A stretch of 64,000 nucleotides of DNA from a bacterium (GTDB taxonomy: Bacteria; Myxococcota; UBA727; JAUIJE01): NCBI GenBank assembly GCA_030431455.1, contig JAUIJE010000012.1, positions 62,001 through 126,000 of the forward strand. The letters are read 5' to 3'. Under the pieces are notes generated by a model. That model did no database searches. It was given only the letters and a program-made list of their open reading frames with translations, and had not been told where the DNA came from. How positions within the stretch are numbered: position 1 is the first letter of the stretch; every line of letters begins with the position of its first letter. A program made the position numbers and the translations under genes. Positions 50,663 through 58,266 of the stretch are shown piece by piece.

Positions 50663-51955
50663 ATGACCCCGACCCGACTCATCGCCATTGGCCTCATCTT
50701 CGGCTGCACCTCCATCGCGTGGGCCATCCTCGGCGGCACCGTCGTCAGCCGCACCGGCGAGAGCGACCACGGCCTGCGCCAAGAGGTCGAGTCTCTGTGG
50801 GGGCGCCCCCAGGAACAACGCGCCCCGACCGTCGACGCGGTATCCACCATTTCCGAGAAAAAGGAGATCCAGGAGACCGACCGGCGGGGGAACGAACACA
50901 CCCGCATCGAGACCGTCGACAAGGAGGTGTTCACCCCGATCCCCCTCGCGTCTTCCAACATCGATGTGCAGCTCGACCTCGAGCACCGCAAGAAGGGGTT
51001 GATGTGGTTTTCCACGTACGTGGTCGACTTCCGCGCGACCTACGCGTTCAAGAACGTCAGCGGCATGTTGCAGCCGGTGCGCATCGGCTTTTCTCTGCCC
51101 GAGCACGACGCGGTCTACGACGGCTTTGTGTTCCGCATCGATGGCCAGCCCGTGTCGTCGCAGGGTGACCTCGCCCAGGGCATCGAATCCCGCCTCACCG
51201 TGGCCCCCGGGGAGACCAAGACCATCGAGGTCGCCTACAAGTCCCGCGGTCTGTCACGGTGGACCTACGTGCTGGGCCAGGGGGTGCAACGCGCGGAGAA
51301 CTTCTCCCTCGTGTCCCACACCAACTTCGACGACGTGGACTTTGCCCCCGGCTCCATCTCCCCCACCACCCGGGGGGCGGGGACCCAGACCTGGACGTTC
51401 GATTCCTTGGTCACGGGCAAACGCATCGAGATCGTGCTTCCCGAAAAGCTGAACCCCGGACCGTTGGTGTCGCGCATCGCGTTCTTCGCCCCGGTGTCGC
51501 TGCTGTTCTTCTTCACCATCATGGTCATCCTCGGCATGGTCCGCCGGCAAAACCTCCACCCCATGAACTACTTCTTTCTCGCGGGCGCGTTCTTCGCGTT
51601 TCACTTGCTGCTCGCCTACCTCGTCGACCACATGAGCATCCACGTGGCGTTCGCCATCGCGTCGGCCACCAGCGTGTTCTTGGTGGTGAGCTACCTGCGG
51701 CTGGTGGCGGGCAACGCAGTGGCATTTTTGCAGGCCGGGCTCGCCCAGTTGGTGTTCCTGGTGATGTTCTCCTACAGCTTCTTTTTCGAAGGAAGCGCGG
51801 GGCTGTCCGGGGCCATCGGCTCGGTGATCACGCTGTTTGTGCTCATGCAGGTCACGGCCAAGGTGGACTGGTCCGCGGCGATGGGGGACAAGCCGGGCCA
51901 TCGTCCGTCGGGGCTGCCGTTGCCGGTGCCCGGGCTGCACCCCGATGAGGGTTGA
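50663..51955 (+). CDS. CreD-family inner membrane protein
   Basis: The 430-residue protein has one N-terminal membrane segment (LIAIGLIFGCTSIAWAILGG), a large periplasmic beta-rich domain (about 85-270), and a C-terminal bundle of about six helices. The order HPMNYFFLAGAFFAFHLLLA, YLVDHMSIHVAF, then FSYSFFFEGS and MQVTAKVDW is the CreD signature. CreD is a target of two-component envelope-stress control in enterobacteria and is linked to beta-lactam response; no CreBC genes are nearby here. ATG at 50663 without strong ribosome site. It converges on the M1-peptidase gene, three bases apart. Confidence 0.82.
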   Translation: MTPTRLIAIGLIFGCTSIAWAILGGTVVSRTGESDHGLRQEVESLWGRPQEQRAPTVDAVSTISEKKEIQETDRRGNEHTRIETVDKEVFTPIPLASSNIDVQLDLEHRKKGLMWFSTYVVDFRATYAFKNVSGMLQPVRIGFSLPEHDAVYDGFVFRIDGQPVSSQGDLAQGIESRLTVAPGETKTIEVAYKSRGLSRWTYVLGQGVQRAENFSLVSHTNFDDVDFAPGSISPTTRGAGTQTWTFDSLVTGKRIEIVLPEKLNPGPLVSRIAFFAPVSLLFFFTIMVILGMVRRQNLHPMNYFFLAGAFFAFHLLLAYLVDHMSIHVAFAIASATSVFLVVSYLRLVAGNAVAFLQAGLAQLVFLVMFSYSFFFEGSAGLSGAIGSVITLFVLMQVTAKVDWSAAMGDKPGHRPSGLPLPVPGLHPDEG

Positions 51956-51958
51956 CCG

Positions 51959-53362
51959 TCACTCCGCGCAGGGCGCGTCGAGGTCCGCGGGCAGGGCCTC
52001 CTGCTGCAACCACAGGGCCGCGCAGGGGTTGGGATCGAACCCCGAGACCTCTTCGATGATGTCGAGCAGCGCCTGCATGGTCAGCGCCTCCAGCGCGTGG
52101 CGGTCGAAGGCGGTGGCGAGGGCGTCGTCGAGGTCGTCTCGCCCGATGGCCTGCTCCAAGGCCCGGTAGAAGTAGGCCCCCTTCATGTACGGAATCGAGG
52201 AGAAGTAATCGAGGATGTCGATGCTGTCGCAGCCCGGGGGCCAGGCCACTTTCTCCAGGGCGGTGACCTGGGCGTAGTTGAGCCGCCCCTCATAGTCCGC
52301 CCACAATGCACCTGCAGCAGCTTGCCCGTCCACCGCCTCGATGGCCCGGGCGGTGAGGTAGGAGACGGTGCCTTCGGACAGCACAAAGTCCTCCCAGCAG
52401 GCCACCCGAATGCCGTCGCCGAACCATCCGTGGGCCGCTTCGTGGGCGTGCACGTCGGCGGCGTCCATCGCCCCCTTGGCCACGTGCCAGAACGGGTGAT
52501 GCTCCATGCCCCCGAGCGCGCCGACCCCCCAGTCCGCCTCCACCGACCCCACCGCGTCCCCGAAGGGGTAGGGCCCGAGCTTTTGTTCCAGCCAGTCGAC
52601 ATAGTCTCGCAGGGACGCGGTGCCCGCTTGGGTGTCGGCTTCGCTCCCCGGCAATGCCCATGCATAGACCTGGGTGCCCGCGGTGGTCTCGCCGAGGTCG
52701 TACTCGGTGTAGGGACCCACCGCCCAGGCCACTTGGTAGGCGGGCGCCTCGACGTCGAGGGTGGCGGCGTAGACCGCGGTCTGATCGTCGGGGACCCCGG
52801 ACAGGGTGAGCGACCAGGCGGTGCCGTCCGCGGGGGCCGAGCGACAGGGGAAGAGGTTGCCGCAATAGTACGGCCAGGTCAGCGTGACCCCCGAGGCCAA
52901 GGCGCCGTCATAGGCATTGTGCACTTCGTAGGTGTAGTCGATGACCACCACGGGGTCGGCGGCGGTGGGGGGGAGGGCGAGGTCCAGGCGGGCGTCCTCG
53001 ACGAGGAACGGCAAGTCGGCGCCGGCGAAGGTGACCGCCTCGATGGTGAGGTCCCCGACCTCGAAGCTGGCCCCGGGTTGGTCGGTGGCGGCCAAGGTGA
53101 TGGTGGCTTGGGCGGCCCGGGTGGCGACATCGACCACCAGCGCGGTGAACAACACGTCGCGTGCGTCGTTGCGGGTGGGGGCGAGAGGGCCCGCGTCGCC
53201 GTCGCCCGCGTCGGGTGGGGGTCCTGCGTCGGCGTCGCCGTCCCCCGCGTCGGGCCCGGGGCCGGCGTCTTCGGTGGGGGACGCGCCCGCGTCAGGGGCG
53301 GGGCCGGGGCCGGGGCAGGCGGTGAGGGCGAGGGGCAACGCGACGAGCAGCAGGCGGGTCAT
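51959..53362 (-). CDS. M1-family metallopeptidase lipoprotein
   Basis: The 467-residue protein has a lipobox (VALPLALTAC) and an Asp-Ala-Gly-rich linker, then an aminopeptidase-N-like fold. The zinc motif HEAAHGWFG has His 307, Glu 308 and His 311; the third ligand is the Glu in FVLSEGTVSYL, 22 residues on. The substrate-binding GxMEN motif appears as GALGGMEHH, with His replacing Asn, which is unusual. Shorter than full M1 aminopeptidases, it lacks the large C-terminal helical domain. It likely trims peptides at the cell surface. The start codon at 53362 is 92 bases from the divergent reductase gene. Confidence 0.85.
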   Translation of the reverse strand: MTRLLLVALPLALTACPGPGPAPDAGASPTEDAGPGPDAGDGDADAGPPPDAGDGDAGPLAPTRNDARDVLFTALVVDVATRAAQATITLAATDQPGASFEVGDLTIEAVTFAGADLPFLVEDARLDLALPPTAADPVVVIDYTYEVHNAYDGALASGVTLTWPYYCGNLFPCRSAPADGTAWSLTLSGVPDDQTAVYAATLDVEAPAYQVAWAVGPYTEYDLGETTAGTQVYAWALPGSEADTQAGTASLRDYVDWLEQKLGPYPFGDAVGSVEADWGVGALGGMEHHPFWHVAKGAMDAADVHAHEAAHGWFGDGIRVACWEDFVLSEGTVSYLTARAIEAVDGQAAAGALWADYEGRLNYAQVTALEKVAWPPGCDSIDILDYFSSIPYMKGAYFYRALEQAIGRDDLDDALATAFDRHALEALTMQALLDIIEEVSGFDPNPCAALWLQQEALPADLDAPCAE

Positions 53363-53454
53363 GCCCGCATCATGCCAAGCCGGGGCGCAGAAATGAAAAC
53401 CGCAGGGGCAAAAAAGGGGGTGTACGCCCGGCCCACAAATGAGACGGTCCTGGC

Positions 53455-54489
53455 ATGACCAGGTTGCGCATCGGCATCATGGGAGCGGGTTCGATCGGCG
53501 CCTACGTCGGGGGGCGGTTGGCCGCCGCGGGTGAAGACGTCGTGCTCGTGGGGCGCTCGTGGTTGGCCGACGAGATCGCGGCCGCCGGGTTGTCACTGCA
53601 GCGGTTCGACGGGCCGGTGACGACGCTGGCCGCGGACGAGGTGACGTTCGTGCTCGACGACGCGGCCCTGGCGGACTGCGACGTGGTGCTGGTGTGCGTC
53701 AAGAGCGCGCACACCGCGGGGGTCGGCGACGCGTTGGCGGCGCGACTGGGCCGTGCCGACGTGCTGGTGATCAGCCTGCAGAACGGCGTGGGCAACGGCG
53801 AGGTGTTGGCCGCGGCGTTGCCGGGGCACAAGGTTGTGCCCGCGATCGTCGGGTTCAACGTCGTGGCCGAGTCGCCGGCCCGGTTTCGCCGCACCACCGG
53901 GGGCCCGATTGTGTTCCCGGACGACGCGGCGCTGCGACCGGTGGCGGCCGCCCTCGAGGGGGCGGGGCTCGAGGTGGAGATGCAGGCCGACGTGGTCGCG
54001 GCCCAATGGACCAAGCTCCTGATCAACTTGAACAACGCCGTGATCGCGCTCTGCGACACCACCACCCCGGGGCTGATCGGTGACGCCGACGCGCGCCGCG
54101 TGGTGGCCCGGCTCGTCGAGGAGGGCCTGTCGGTGTTGCGGGCCTCGGGCATTCGCCCCCGCCGCATCTTTGGCATCCCCATCGGGGTGTTGCCGCGTCT
54201 GTTGCGCCTGCCGACGTGGGTGGTGCGATTGGTGGCAAGCACCCAGCTGAAGCCGGACCCCCGGGCGCGGTCCTCGATGTGGGAAGACCTCACCCGCGGG
54301 CGCCGCACCGAGGTCGAATACCTCAACGGCGAGATCGTGCGCCGGGCCGCCGAGCACGGCTTGCGCGCGCCGGCCAACGAGCGGGTGGTGGCGTTGGTCC
54401 ACGCCGCCGAAGAGGCCGCCCAGGGCCCGCCGGGCATGACCCCTGCCGCCCTGTGGGCGCAGATCGACGAGGCCTGCCGGGCGCATTGA
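53455..54489 (+). CDS. Ketopantoate reductase-family oxidoreductase (PanE/ApbA-like)
   Basis: The 344-residue NAD(P)-dependent enzyme has the N-terminal dinucleotide motif GIMGAGSIGAYVGGRL, VVLVCVKSAHT, the ISLQNGVGNGE segment, and catalytic Lys 187 in AQWTKLLINLNNAV. The late VEYLNGEIVRRA stretch holds the conserved Glu. PanE reduces 2-dehydropantoate to pantoate in pantothenate synthesis; many members of the family have other substrates, so this call is to family level. It starts 92 bases from the peptidase gene and is followed 46 bases later by the EF-hand/BRCT-like gene. Confidence 0.9.
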   Translation: MTRLRIGIMGAGSIGAYVGGRLAAAGEDVVLVGRSWLADEIAAAGLSLQRFDGPVTTLAADEVTFVLDDAALADCDVVLVCVKSAHTAGVGDALAARLGRADVLVISLQNGVGNGEVLAAALPGHKVVPAIVGFNVVAESPARFRRTTGGPIVFPDDAALRPVAAALEGAGLEVEMQADVVAAQWTKLLINLNNAVIALCDTTTPGLIGDADARRVVARLVEEGLSVLRASGIRPRRIFGIPIGVLPRLLRLPTWVVRLVASTQLKPDPRARSSMWEDLTRGRRTEVEYLNGEIVRRAAEHGLRAPANERVVALVHAAEEAAQGPPGMTPAALWAQIDEACRAH

Positions 54490-54535
54490 CCGACGACGAC
54501 GGGCGGTCCAAGGTCGCGCTCCCCAGGAGGTGATC

Positions 54536-55672
54536 ATGGCCGGCATCGCACAACTTCGCTCGATGGTTCAGACGCAGTTTCTGAGCAACAACAAGATCTC
54601 GGGCGCAGAAGCCAAAAAGCTGATCAAGGAAGCGGTCGACGCCGGGGCCACGACCCAAGCGCAGAGTGACCTGTTGGCGTTGCGCGAAGAGTTCAAGGAC
54701 AAGTTCACCACCGCGGGGCTGCGAGACTTTGACGCGCGGTTCGAAAATACGTTCCACATCTCGACCGGCGCGGCCGGGGGCGGCCAAAGTCCGCTGACGG
54801 TGATGGGGCAGGACATGTCGCACCTGCCCACGGCGTTTAAGCTGTCCGAGGTCAAAGACCCCGACGTGAAGAAGCTGCTGCGGAGCATGGACCTCAACAT
54901 TGACGGGCGGGTGGATCACAAAGACAAAGACCGGCTCGGCCTCTCCGACGGGCAATGGCGCATGTTCGTGTTCACCGCGCTGCTCGCGGGCAAGAAGGTC
55001 GACGAGGGCGATGTGTTTCCCCAGAGCCTCGCGGGCAAGAAGGTCGTGTTCTCGGCGGTGGCGGACAAAGACGCGGGCAAGAAGTGGGCGGAGAAAATGG
55101 GCGCCAGCGTGGTCAGTGACGTGGGCCCGGACGTGGATTTTCTCGTCGTGGGCAACGACGGCATGACCGGCAAGGACGAGCGAGCCCACGCCCTCAACAC
55201 GTTGGGGCACGCCGACATCACCATCGGCCGGTGGGCGCGGTTTGTGATCGCGGCGGAGGCGGCCGGGGCCATCGATCGCGACGTCAGCGTCGACCCCGCG
55301 GATGCCCAAGCGCAGATCTCCGCGGGCGTGGCCGCGTGGTACGACGCCTACGTGCGCGATGCCTACGAGGACGACATCGCCAACGCGGATGGGGCGGCCG
55401 AGCGGGCCCAGCTTTTGGCAGACATGCAGGCTGACCTCGACGACGGCTTCAATCTCGATGCCCCGGACGAACACATCGTGGACAGCATCGAGTGGCAGTA
55501 CGAACATTCCGGGCCGTACACCGACGCGTCCGGAAGCCCGGTGCCGTTTGACGACCTGGAAATCATGCGCCTCGACATGTTCCCCCGGTTTGCCGGCATC
55601 GGGCTGTCGGTGCACTTCGTGTTTGACCGCCGCACCGGGGGCATGCTCGAAGAGTTCGATGTGATGGACTGA
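54536..55672 (+). CDS. EF-hand and BRCT-like domain protein, unknown function
   Basis: The 378-residue cytoplasmic protein starts at an ATG right behind a perfect AGGAGGT. The N-terminal 80 residues are helical. Residues about 119-130 form a canonical EF-hand loop (DLNIDGRVDHKD). Residues about 163-235 resemble a BRCT domain: GKKVVFSAVADKDAGKKWAE, MGASVVSDVGPDVDFLVVG, then a helix and GHADITIGRWARF. The C-terminus is acidic and ends SVHFVFDRRTGGMLEEF. BRCT domains bind proteins or DNA ends; no ligase or polymerase part is present. The two STAND regulator genes begin eight bases after its stop, so the three are likely one transcript. Confidence 0.7.
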   Translation: MAGIAQLRSMVQTQFLSNNKISGAEAKKLIKEAVDAGATTQAQSDLLALREEFKDKFTTAGLRDFDARFENTFHISTGAAGGGQSPLTVMGQDMSHLPTAFKLSEVKDPDVKKLLRSMDLNIDGRVDHKDKDRLGLSDGQWRMFVFTALLAGKKVDEGDVFPQSLAGKKVVFSAVADKDAGKKWAEKMGASVVSDVGPDVDFLVVGNDGMTGKDERAHALNTLGHADITIGRWARFVIAAEAAGAIDRDVSVDPADAQAQISAGVAAWYDAYVRDAYEDDIANADGAAERAQLLADMQADLDDGFNLDAPDEHIVDSIEWQYEHSGPYTDASGSPVPFDDLEIMRLDMFPRFAGIGLSVHFVFDRRTGGMLEEFDVMD

Positions 55673-55680
55673 TATGCACG

Positions 55681-58260
55681 ATGACTGAGCCCCTCGACGA
55701 TGCGTTGATCGGTCGTGACGACGACCTCCGGGGGCTCGGCCATGCGGTCGACCGACACCGGCTGGTCACGCTGCACGGCGCCGGGGGGGTGGGCAAGACC
55801 ACCCTCGCCCGGGCGCTGGGCCACGGCCGCCATGGCGCGGTGTTCGTCTCCTTGGTCGGGGCCCGCACCCTCGACGACCTGGTGTCGCCCTGGGCCGCCG
55901 CGCTCGGGCTGCGCATCGGCGAGCTCGGCCCCACCACCGACGCGGCGGTCACCCGGCTCATCGATGCGCTCGCGGGCCGGGGCGATGTGTTGCTGGTGCT
56001 CGACAACGTCGAACAGGTCAAAGGCGCCTTGTCCCCCCTCCTCGCCCGGCTCGTCGCCGGCGCGCCCCGGGCCCGGGTGCTGGCCACGTCGCGTGAGCCC
56101 CTCGACGTGCCGGACGAACACACGTTCGAGCTCCTGCCGCTCTCGGTCGAGGCCGCGTCCCGGTTGTTCGTCGCGCGGGCCCAGCGGGTCAACCCCCACT
56201 GGGAGCCCAGCGATGCTGAACCATTGGGTCGCGTGCTCGACATGCTCGGGCACAACCCCCTCGCCATCGAGCTCGCCGCGGCCCGCACCGAGGTCTTGAG
56301 CCTCGCCCAGCTCGTCGAGCGCCTGCACAAGCCGCTGACCCTGCTGCGCTCGGCCGACTCCACCCTCGAGGCCCGGCACCGGGTGTTGGCCGACACCATC
56401 CAATGGTCCTGGGACCTGCTCGAGCCCGACGAGCAGGTCGCGTTGGCCTGGTTGGCACAGTTCGAAAATGGCTTCACCGCCGCCGAGGCCGCGGCGCTGT
56501 TGCCGCCCTCGGTCGAGGCGGAGCGCTTGTTGCGCGGGCTGGTGCGCAAGTCTCTGGTGGTGGGCACCACCGCCGCCCACCCCCGGCATCGGTTGTTGCC
56601 GGTGGTGCGTTCGTTTGTGCGGGAGCGCCGGGCGTTGCCCGCGCCGGAGCACGCCGCGGACCGGTTCGCCACCATGTTTCTGCGCTGGGTGGGCGAGCTT
56701 GACCCCCGACGGGCCGACGATGTGGACTGGGCGCTGGCCCACGTCGACGACGTGGTGGTCTCGTTGCGGCACCAAGCGAGTCTGAGGCCCGCGGAGGTCA
56801 CGGTCCGGTTGAGCCAGTTCGATCCCCTGTTCGGGCCGATGCTGACCACCGAACGGTTCATGGGGCTGTTCGACGCGGTGCTCGCGGCCACCGACGACCC
56901 CGCGCTGATCGCGACCCTGCGGGTGGCCCGGGGCGAGGCCTGGTTGATCCGCCAACGGCACGCCGAGGCCGGCGAGGATGCGGCCGCGGCGTGGGCCGTT
57001 CTCGACGGGTGCAGCGGCAGCGAAGCAGAAACATTGCGGGCCCGGGCCTTGAGCCTGTCCGGGTCCTACCTGAAATCCATGGGCCGGTTTGCCGAGGCCC
57101 GCGAAGCGTTTGCCAAGGTCGAGCCGGTGGTGGCGCACTCCCCCGGCGACCGGGCCCGGCTGATGGGACGCCTGTTCGCGGCCGACATCCTCGAGGGCCG
57201 CCTCGACGCGGCCGACGCCCGGGCCGAGGACGTGCTGGTGGCGGCCCGGGAAGCGGGCAGCCTGCGCGACGAGGTGTTCGTGCTGATCAACCGCGGCTGG
57301 ATGCGGTTCGAGCGCGGCGAGGCCGCGCAAGCCCGGGCCGATTTTCTCGCTGCCGAGCCGTTGGCCGCGCACTTCGCGAGCGATGACATCCAGATCTTGG
57401 TGGCGTTCAACCTCGGCTGGATCGAGCTCGAGCACGACGAGCTGTCGGCGGCGTTCGACCGGGCCACCGCGGTGCTCGAGCGCGCCGAGCGCAACGGTTC
57501 GCGGCTCTTGATGGGCATGGGCGCCCTCCTGCTCGGGTTGGTGTTGGCCGAACAGGGCGACGACGACGGGGCCGAGGGCTGGCTGGCCCAAGCCGACCAA
57601 GTGATGACCGGCGCCGACGACGTGCGGCGGGCGCGGTTTTGTCCCCAGGGCTACCGCGCGGTGTGTTTGCTGCGCCTGGGGCGGTGGGAGGCGGCGCAGG
57701 CCTTGGTGCAAGAGCTGGCCGCGGACACCGCCCCGTCGGTCAAGTTCGCGCCCGCCCGGGCGTTCCTCTACCCTGCCGCGCAAATGTTACTGGACAGGCG
57801 GGGCGAGGCCGCGCCCCTCGCTGACGTCCCCGGGCCGGTGGCCGAGGCCCTGACGCTCCCGGCCCAAGGACCGACCCGGCTCGCCCTCCGTTGGCTGCGC
57901 CGGGCGTTGCGCCACGTCGGACCGGACCCCGAGGCGGAGCCGGGGCCGCAGCTGCGGGTGGGGCCGGACCAAGACCGGTTCACCATCGGCGGGGAGGAGG
58001 TTGATCTCCGCCGGCGCGGTCCCGCCCGGCGGGTGTTCCAGGCGCTGTTGGCCCAACACCGGGAGCGGCCGGACCAAGCGCTGCCCTGGTCGGCGTTGTT
58101 CGCGGCGGCGTGGCCGGGCCAGACCGCGGGGCCCCAGACCGCGCGCAACCGGGTGTACACCGCGGTGCGGGAGCTGCGCCGGTTCGGGCTCGGCACCTGG
58201 CTGGTCAACCGCGAGGATGGGTACCTGCTGTCGCCGTCGCTCGACTTGGTACAGGACTAG
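55681..58260 (+). CDS. STAND ATPase regulator with TPR-like repeats and C-terminal winged helix (copy 1)
   Basis: The 859-residue protein has an NB-ARC-type ATPase at the N-terminus with Walker A GAGGVGKTT (33-41), Walker B VLLVLDNVEQ and a GHNPLAIELAAARTE sensor segment. A winged-helix-like linker with TIQWSWDLLEPDEQ follows. The middle 350 residues are helical repeats of the TPR kind (RGEAWLIRQRHAEAGED; GEAAQARADFLAAEP). The last 100 residues look like an OmpR/SARP-type DNA-binding domain (ARNRVYTAVRELRRFG and GYLLS). STAND proteins switch on ligand binding by ATP-driven oligomerisation. The C-terminal DNA-binding domain reverses the order usual in SARP/AfsR proteins. A close paralogue follows seven bases later. 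Confidence 0.85.
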   Translation: MTEPLDDALIGRDDDLRGLGHAVDRHRLVTLHGAGGVGKTTLARALGHGRHGAVFVSLVGARTLDDLVSPWAAALGLRIGELGPTTDAAVTRLIDALAGRGDVLLVLDNVEQVKGALSPLLARLVAGAPRARVLATSREPLDVPDEHTFELLPLSVEAASRLFVARAQRVNPHWEPSDAEPLGRVLDMLGHNPLAIELAAARTEVLSLAQLVERLHKPLTLLRSADSTLEARHRVLADTIQWSWDLLEPDEQVALAWLAQFENGFTAAEAAALLPPSVEAERLLRGLVRKSLVVGTTAAHPRHRLLPVVRSFVRERRALPAPEHAADRFATMFLRWVGELDPRRADDVDWALAHVDDVVVSLRHQASLRPAEVTVRLSQFDPLFGPMLTTERFMGLFDAVLAATDDPALIATLRVARGEAWLIRQRHAEAGEDAAAAWAVLDGCSGSEAETLRARALSLSGSYLKSMGRFAEAREAFAKVEPVVAHSPGDRARLMGRLFAADILEGRLDAADARAEDVLVAAREAGSLRDEVFVLINRGWMRFERGEAAQARADFLAAEPLAAHFASDDIQILVAFNLGWIELEHDELSAAFDRATAVLERAERNGSRLLMGMGALLLGLVLAEQGDDDGAEGWLAQADQVMTGADDVRRARFCPQGYRAVCLLRLGRWEAAQALVQELAADTAPSVKFAPARAFLYPAAQMLLDRRGEAAPLADVPGPVAEALTLPAQGPTRLALRWLRRALRHVGPDPEAEPGPQLRVGPDQDRFTIGGEEVDLRRRGPARRVFQALLAQHRERPDQALPWSALFAAAWPGQTAGPQTARNRVYTAVRELRRFGLGTWLVNREDGYLLSPSLDLVQD

Positions 58261-58266
58261 CCGCGC

